DNA of 64,000 nucleotides from Diplolepis rosae (taxonomy: Eukaryota; Arthropoda; Insecta; Hymenoptera; Diplolepididae): positions 1,364,001-1,428,000 of the forward strand of contig JAPYXD010000056.1 of assembly GCA_030998225.1 (NCBI GenBank). Direction: 5' to 3'. The notes below the pieces were generated by a model, which made no database searches, was not told the DNA's origin, and worked only from the letters and a program-made list of their open reading frames with translations. The translations under genes and the position numbers were made by a program. Below, in pieces: positions 57,377-64,000 of this stretch; positions within the stretch are counted from its first letter, which is position 1; each line of letters begins with the position of its first letter.

Positions 57377-58392
57377 TGATCAGTCCACTCGTGACGGGTC
57401 ACCTGTACCTTCGTAACCGAAGCTACAGGGACCACCAAATACCGCAGAGAGCGCGGGGTAAGGAGCAGCGTCACTTCTCGCGACCACGGACACTTAATAG
57501 TTCAATAATAATTAATTTATGAGGTTGTGGGCGCTAGGACCCGTGTCCTTACACGACCTCACGGATTCACATCAATTATCCTCGTGAACACAGAATTTAA
57601 TTTATATTAATATTGAGGCTGACCCAGAGGCTGCCGTCTCGAAATTTTCGTGGTGAGGTGTTATCTTCACACACCACCCGAATTTACAGTTTCTTTTTAT
57701 TCAATAATCGTGAACTAAAACACAGAGGAAAGGTCCAAATCTACCTGTAATTTGTCGACGCCCTTGCCAGCATCCACGACTTGCCATCCTTCTTATTTTA
57801 ATTGAATCAAATAAACTTGGATAAAATTATTTCGGCACACCTGCCACTTCGAACATCGAACAGAGAAATAATTGAGAATGGCGAGATCCGCTGGCGTGGT
57901 CACGAAACCGGAAGACGGCGGCGCTTACAAAGCTTACCGACATTGCCGACATTTACGCTGAGTTCATAGTCGCGAGCGACTGGTGGTGAAGGTACGCCGA
58001 CCTTTAGCGCCGCCACGTGGCGATTACCGGGATTAACCTCATCGCGCAGGTTAGTTTGTTGACAAACTGTCAACAAAGCGACGGCAAACTCCTCTCCTTG
58101 GTGTTCTTGAGCAGGCGGGACTCACATCCGCCTGAAGCACCAAGGGTCCCCTTCGTGGTGTACTGTAGTGTCGTGCCACAGTGTCGTACCCCTTCTTCCA
58201 TCGTCCTGAAGACACGGCCGTGGATCGAGTATTGATCGCCATCGACCGGACGGTGATCTCGTGCGGGTGGACCTCGTGGTGTTCGCGTGTGTGTAAAAAA
58301 TAAATTCAAAATAAGGACCAATCCACTACTACGTGACAGTGATCGGAATCCTTGGTCTGGCAGTCGGGAATAGGCTCCCAGGGAATCTAACA
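57377..58392 (-). repeat. GC-richer LTR-like block
   Basis: On the minus strand it begins TGTTAGATTCCCTGGGAGCC. It contains AATAAA and is clearly GC-richer than the flanks; a TGATCA at 57377 could be the opposite end. No partner LTR or target duplication is visible. Overlapping open frames (107, 72 and 63 residues) on both strands are a composition effect. A host promoter region is the alternative. Confidence 0.3.
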
Positions 58393-58424
58393 TCTCCCCT
58401 GAGGTAAACGATTATTTAATAGTA

Positions 58425-58955
58425 TATTACGTGACGGCGCACAATGGGGGTTATTCCGTGACGAGCGACAATGTTCGCAGGAGATCGAAGCCGAGGCGCG
58501 ATCAGTCCTGCGAGCATTGTCGCGTCTCGTAATTTCCCGAATTGTGTGAATTGGCACGTATTCTATTTTATGTGACTTCGGTGCGTATACAAGTTTTTAT
58601 GCGTACATTCGAATCTAATCTAGTATTGTAGTTATTTGCGGCGCTAGTCATTACACTTGATATGTCACGACTAGGCCCGGCCATTTTGATTTTATCGATC
58701 TTGTGTAGTAGTAGCAGATTTTAATAGACGCATACGCAGTTCAAATATACAAGGCTTTGTCAGTAGGGTGCTAACGCTGTACGAAGAAAAAGAAGAATAA
58801 GAAGAAGATTGTGCTCCGCTGTATGGCTATAGGCTCATGCGCAGTTCAATTTTCACATTACATTCCTCTGTAGCGCAGTACACAATATTGCGCTACTGTT
58901 AAATGTAGTGTGAAAACGAGTTTGCGTGTCAGTGGCACATAAAATACTTTATATA
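58425..58955 (-). mobile_element. MITE family A, copy 3 (inverted)
   Basis: Reverse orientation of copies 1 and 2: ATTACGTGACGGCGCACAAT at the left, GTGTCAGTGGCACATAAAAT at the right, with GACAATGTTCGCAGGAG and ATCGATCTTGTGTAGTAG inside. Confidence 0.85.
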
Positions 58956-60250
58956 AAATAAAACATGAATACAAGTCAAAGTCAGGAGCCTACCGAGCAC
59001 ATTACGGTCGACCCCTGACTTTTGACTGTCACAGACAGCCTCGGGCATGATTCTCTGCTCGAGGTCGGAACTTTAAATTCAATTGTAATATTTATTGTGC
59101 GTGGATAAGTACCACGTCACAGTATATATACAGGGTGTCTAAAAAGTCCCAGGACGGTTGGATATTTCCTTAGGTAAAACATTTTTCAAAAAAGTCAAGG
59201 TCATTACTGAAGTAAATTTCAACAAGGAATTCAATGGTGACCTTCATTTTGACCTTGATGTTGACTTTCATGGGTTTCTGAAGGTCAACTTTGTTTTTTT
59301 AAATGGAAACCCCCTTTTTTACATCTGAAATCGATAGAGCGGGAAATTCTACGTTCAGATACGTACTCAAGTCATAGGGCAATTGTAACGTTCAAGGTCA
59401 ATTAGAGGTTATTTGAAATTAACAAAGTTTTACAAGAGGTCAGAGTTATTCCTGAAGTATTTTTCAACGGGGAATTCAATGGTGACCTTCATTTTGAACT
59501 TGAAGTTGACTTTCATGGCTTTTTGAAGGTCAAATTAAAAAAAATGGAAACCCCCTTTTTTTACATCTGCAATCGATGGAGCGAAAAATACTACATTCAG
59601 GTACGTACCCAAGTCATAAGTCAATTGTAACGTTCAAGGTCAATTAGAGGTTATTTGAAATTAACAAAGTTTTCCAAGAGGTCAGTGCAATTCCTGAAGT
59701 ATTTTTCAACGGGGAATTCAATAGTGACCTTCATTTTGATCTTAAAGTTGACCTTCATGGCTTTTTGAAGGTCAAATTTGTTTCTTTAAAATGGAAACCC
59801 CCTTTTTTCACATCTGCAATCGATAGAGCGAAAAATACTACGTTCAAGTACGTACCCAAGTCATAGGTCAATTGTTACATTCAAGGTCAATTAAAGGTTA
59901 TTTGAAATTAACAAAGTTTTCCAAGTGGTTAGTGTAATTCCTGAAGTAAATTTCAACGAGAAATTCATTGGTGAGCTCTGTATTGATCTTGGTTACATTG
60001 TTTTGAATGTTGTAAAATCGTATGTATGGGAAATTTTTCATTAAAAGTTCCAGGAGTTCTGGTGAGAGTTCTGTTCCTCCCCAAAGAGTTATATCGAAAA
60101 GTCCTATACCGTTTTTCGATACCTAAGTCAATACCTAAGGCGATACCATAAGTCCTATATCGTTTTTCTATCTCCATACGAATATCACTAATCGAAACTA
60201 AATTTACGTATTACGAGTACATACGTACTATCTTTCGCTAAAAGATTATT

Positions 60251-61338
60251 ATGGCGCAAGCTAAACTTTCGGAACGAGAGTGGGTATTTGTATTAATGAT
60301 GCGTGGTTGGCGATATCGAGTTCGATATTATGATCAAGTTCGTTTGCTTTTTAATCACACTTTTCTTAATGGAGAAGGGTGAAATCCTGTCTCAAAATTA
60401 ACAATTGAAAGAACTGTAAGGCGCTTTATGAATCATGGATCTATCAAGGACCTTCAGAGAACTGGTCGGCCAAAATCTGCAGGATCTGACGAGATGCAGA
60501 TGGACATAGCCCAAGCATTTGTTGAGAACCCACACCTTAGTTGACGTCGAGCTAGCGATGCGCGTGACGTTGCTCCTGAGACAGTGCGAAATATTTCAAA
60601 AAGCATTAATTACCATCCTTACGAAGTTCATCTGGTACAAGAGCTCAATGAAGACGATCCTGATCGTCGGGTTGAATTTTGTGAAATTACGATGGAAAGA
60701 ATTGATAGAGATACTCTTTTCTTGTACAATAAAATATTTTCAGATGAAGCTACTTTCACTTTAAAAGGTGAAGTTAACAGGCAAAATTGTAGATATTGGT
60801 CCGACACAAATCCTGATTGGATGTTGAAGAGTCACACATAATATCCACAAAAGATTAATGTTTGGGCCGGTATCTTGAATGATACATTGATAGGCCCTTT
60901 CTTCATCGATGGTAATCTCAATGCCCGTGCATATGAAGAGCTTCTCAAAAACCAAATTGTGCCAAGAATAAGGGAGATTACAGGCGATAATTTTCAAAAT
61001 ATTTGGTTCCAGCAGGACGAGCAGCGGCTCATTACGGTAGGGAGGTACGAGCATATGTGGATACTCAGTTCCCTCATAGGTGGATTGGAAGAAGGGGTGA
61101 AATCGAGTGGCCTGCTAGATCTCCTGATCTGACGCCTTTCGACTATTTTCCTCGGGGGTATTTAAAGAGCAAAGTATACTCAACGCAACCCCAAAGCTTA
61201 GACGAATTGCAGAATCGGATTCTGCAAAAGGCTACTTTGATTAATAGGGAGATGATCTGTAATGCTGTAACTCATTTTTACAATCGCATAGATTTTTGTC
61301 AAGAAGCTAAAGGTTTTCAGTTCGAACATCTTCACTGA
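60251..61338 (+). pseudogene. Mariner-type transposase of the composite element
   Basis: ATG at 60251 opens MAQAKLSEREWVFVLMMRGW, then TIERTVRRFMNHGSIKDLQR and TGRPKSAGSDEMQMDIAQAF. The catalytic domain has IFSDEATFTLKGEVNRQNCR (first D), QKINVWAGILNDTLIGPFFI, NIWFQQDE (second D), EIEWPARSPDLTPFDYFPRG (third D, roughly 36 residues later) and GYLKSKVYSTQPQSLDELQN, ending HFYNRIDFCQEAKGFQFEHL. It is about 362 codons, full length for the group. Three in-frame stops (near 60380, 60541 and 60839) and a frameshift near 61020 disable it. The three catalytic Asp residues remain. Confidence 0.88.
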
Positions 61339-61339
61339 A

Positions 61340-61508
61340 GCGTGAGAGGCAAGAGGACTCATGCTAATCAAGCACCCCGAAGCGTGAGAGGCAAGGGGAC
61401 TCATGCTAATCAAGCACTCCGAGACGTGAGAGGCAAGGGGACTCATGCTAATCAAGCACCTCGAACCGTGAGAGGCAAGGGGACTCATGCTAATCAAGCA
61501 CCCCAAAG
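61340..61508 (+). repeat. 42-bp tandem repeat, four copies
   Basis: GCGTGAGAGGCAAGGGGACT followed by CATGCTAATCAAGCACCCCG repeats at 61340, 61382, 61424 and 61466 with one to three changes per unit. It starts immediately after the transposase stop codon. Because 42 is a multiple of three, both strands stay open and give 14-residue peptide repeats; these are not considered genes. Confidence 0.95.
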
Positions 61509-62567
61509 GGAACAGAATTTACTACATCCACGTCGTTGTTCCTGGGTAATGCTAAACGTAAACGTAAACTGCTTGGAAAAAACCTTGAAGATCATCACCA
61601 AGATCAATACAGAGCTCACCAATGAATTTCTCGTTGAAATTTACTTCAGGAATTACACTGACCTATTGTAAAACTTTGTTAATTTCAAATAACCTTTAAC
61701 TGACCTGGAACGTTGCAATTGACCTATGAATTGGAGACGTACTTGAACGTAGTATTTTTCGCTCTATCGATTACATATGTGATAAAAGGAGGTTTCCATT
61801 TTAAAAAACACATTTGACCTTCAAAAATCCATGAAGGTCAACTTCAAGGTCAAAATTAAGGTCACCATTGAATTCTCCGTTGAAAAATACTTCAGGAATT
61901 ACACTGACCTCTTGGAAAACTTTGTTTATTTCAAATAACCTCTAATTGACTTTGAACAATACAATTGACCTATGACTTGGCTACCTATCTGATCGTAGTA
62001 TTTTTCGCTCTATCGATTGCATAGTGATAAAAGGGGGTTTCCATTTAAAAAAACACATTTGACCTTCAAAAAGCCATGAAGGTCAACTTCAAGGTCAAAA
62101 TGAAGGTCAACATTAAATTCTCCTTTGAAAAATACTCCAGGAATTGCACTGACCTCTTGGAAAACTTTGTTTATTACAAATAACCTCTAATTGACCTTGA
62201 ACGATACAATTGACCTATCACTTGAGTACGTATCTGAACGTAGTATTTTTCGTTCTGTCGATTGCATATGTGATAAAAGGGGGTTTCCATTTAAAAAAAC
62301 ACATTTGACCTTCAAAAAGCCATGAAGGTCAACTTCAAGGTCAAAATTAAGGTCACTATTGAATTCTTCGATGAAAAATACTTCAGGAATTGCACTGACC
62401 TCTTGGAAAACTTTGTTTGTTTCAAATAACCTCTAATTGTCCTTGAACGATACAATTAACCTATGACTTGGGTACGTATCTGAACGTAGTATTTTTCGCT
62501 CTATCGATTGCAGATGTGATAAAAGGGGGTTTACATTTTAAAAAAACAAATTTGACCTTCAAAAAGC

Positions 62568-64000
62568 TGTTACGTCCCGAGCTAAGGCGAGGGTAGGTTG
62601 GGAAAATTAGGAAAAGGGAGGAAAGTTTGCTGATTAAATCAGAGTGGTAAATTCTGATTATTTATATTTTTGTGGGATCGTGTTCACTAGTCAGACCTAT
62701 GCGGCTCGAGTTGTTCACAGTAATAACAAATTTTATTATATTGCAGTGTACAAGCTTTATTAATTAAAGGTAGATATACAATAAGTTTTGAGATGCTTAT
62801 GTGTATGACTTATACTACTTCTCAAGATGAGAAGGCAATATTAAGGGCGTTATGCGTTTATGAGTCGATAATACAGGTTTTGAGATGCCTATATATGTAA
62901 CTCACGCATTAAAAGTGTGCGTCTATATAAGTCAATCATACAGGTTTTGAGATGCCTATATATGTGACTTCCGCGTTTAAGTGTGTGCATCTACAAGTTA
63001 TTCATACAGGTTTCGAGATGCCTATATATGTAACTTGTACGTTTTATGCTAATATACTAGATTTTGAGATGCCTAGGTATACAATTCACGCACTACAATT
63101 GGCGTTATAGTTAATATAATAAGTTTTGAGATGCTTATATATATAACTTACGCTTTTCTCCTTCCTTGAGAAGGCAAGAGAAAGAGTTTTGTCGTATAGT
63201 TCTCCTTGTTGATAGCTGGCTAACGGCACAATCCTGCCTGGAGTTAAGTAGTGCTATTCAAGTAGTACAGGAAGCATATCAGACAATCCAACTTGCTTGC
63301 TGAACACTGGTTAAGTTCGTTTTCCGTAGATTCAACTCTCAGAACTCGACTTAATACGACGATACACGTATCTAACGGCACTTATTAATTCACGACCACC
63401 GGACTTGCACCACTTAGGGGCCAGGGATTTTATGTACCAAGTACCGAGGTAATCCTTGTATAAGATACCGATGAAATTACGAATATCGAAGGGTCAATTC
63501 GTGACACCGACAGTATGACTTGTGGACGGAGTGATTACCGACGTTAAGATCTAGAAAACTGAACAGCTACTAGCGAAAAGACAACCTCCAGAGGTAAATC
63601 TGGGGTTTATATATTATTGATTATTCCTATAGTGGGAGAGCATTCATATTTTCGTGGATCGGCATGTACCTTGCTACTCGATGGATCGGCACGCGTCTGG
63701 CAGCAATGTCATTGACCATAATTGCTGACAATCGCGTAAATGCATGAACTCGCGGCGCGTTCCCACACAGGTCATACTATCGGGATCAAAGTTAATTCAC
63801 GCTCAATGCGGTACATCTTTCTCTCGTCTTTTCAGCTATGTTACTTAATATGTATATGTTGCCAGGTCGGTGCAATTGTACTAAGTTACAAATGCACTAA
63901 CTCATCTATTATTTATCCCCAATAATGTGATTGATGTTATTGATTATCCATTATTGGTCATTGCCGATTACTATGTACTAGTGTTTGATTATTTTTATTA
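62568..64000 (+). repeat. LTR-like sequence running off the window
   Basis: Starts TGTTACGTCCCGAGCTAAGG exactly where the composite element's last repeat unit stops. The TG start and resemblance to the TGTAACATCCC and TGTCACGTCC starts at 27091 and 33584 suggest an LTR. The other end is outside the window, so it is unproven. Confidence 0.4.
62781..63150 (+). repeat. Degenerate tandem repeat, six units
   Basis: GTTTTGAGATGCYTATRTAT recurs near 62784, 62874, 62942, 63008, 63060 and 63121 (spacing 52-90), each followed by GTAACTYACGC-like strings. It lies inside the LTR-like sequence. Confidence 0.85.

Larger units (their letters stand above)
59135..62567. mobile_element. Mariner-type element with tandem-repeat TIRs
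   Basis: The left end is TACAGGGTGTCTAAAAAGTC. The left array (about 59150-59960) has about 3.4 units and the right array (about 61640-62567) about 3.8 inverted units, each near 245 bases and beginning at CCTGAAGTA.TTTTCAACGG. The innermost parts also mirror (GAGCTCTGTATTGATCTTGG left; its complement near 61605). A transposase lies in the unique centre. The right terminus is missing: the last unit stops at an LTR-like start at 62568. Confidence 0.85.

Noticed and set aside
57964..58393. Overlapping 107-, 72- and 63-residue frames
   Set aside because: Open on both strands because the block is GC-richer; no motif in any of them.
61198..61671. Frames of 102 and 109 residues on opposite strands with 14-residue repeats
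   Set aside because: Both are products of the 42-bp tandem repeat, whose length is a multiple of three; no start context or family similarity.

Overview
The window looks like intergenic heterochromatin or another repeat-dense part of an insect genome. It is strongly AT-rich, has split genes with GT..AG introns, and carries insect-typical repeats: mariner/Tc1 elements, a Penelope-like element (PLE), Polinton DNA polymerase B, an env-bearing Ty3/gypsy element, a CACTA transposase, TTAA-target elements and TTAGG-like stretches. The mix fits a hymenopteran, but that is an inference. No conserved single-copy host gene was recognised. Nearly everything that can be named is a mobile element, mostly decayed.

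0-17 kb: a fragment of a SWIM-type DDE transposase family (1-520), a foldback element, three remnants of one Tc1/mariner-like family (2.4-3.1, 14.5 and 16.3-17.0 kb), a possible LTR with leader exon (5.7-6.3 kb), and a pair of inverted duplications (6.8-7.6 and 14.8-16.1 kb). Between those arms lie a long-TIR element holding an internally deleted gene (8.4-10.1 kb), a TTAA-flanked element (10.2-13.2 kb) into which a PLE inserted (10.3-12.4 kb), and a phospholipase A2-like pseudogene (13.7-14.1 kb).

17-35 kb: a hAT-like TIR element with 8-bp target duplications and nested inverted repeats (17.9-21.4 kb); a Ty3/gypsy element with both 222-bp LTRs and gag, protease, truncated RT and env-like remnants (22.5-27.0 kb); an LTR-like block (27.1-28.7 kb); a hAT MITE; a tRNA-like repeat; a foldback abutting a long Polinton polymerase pseudogene (30.4-32.3 kb); a LINE RNase H end (32.7-33.6 kb) followed directly by a solo LTR with target duplication (33.6-34.7 kb).

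35-46 kb: a foldback MITE, then a head-to-head pair. A minus-strand coiled-coil/BEN-like gene with clean splice sites (36.3-37.6 kb) faces a plus-strand, intron-containing CACTA-type transposase pseudogene (38.7-42.1 kb). A spliced Mutator-like fragment, a TTAA MITE and a second copy of a 500-bp MITE follow.

48-64 kb: a plus-strand SWIM/DDE transposase copy, a classical mariner with its DDD motifs retained, a piggyBac-like terminus, a small THAP-domain gene between direct repeats, a minus-strand SWIM/DDE copy, an LTR-like GC-rich block, a third MITE copy, and a 3.4-kb mariner-type element (59.1-62.6 kb). The long termini of that last element are tandem ~245-bp repeats rich in nuclear-receptor-like AAGGTCA motifs. 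It is cut at its right end by what looks like another LTR.

The strongest leads are the divergent BEN/CACTA pair, the tandem-repeat TIR elements, the twin palindromes inside the PLE, and the nested insertions that can be dated against each other.
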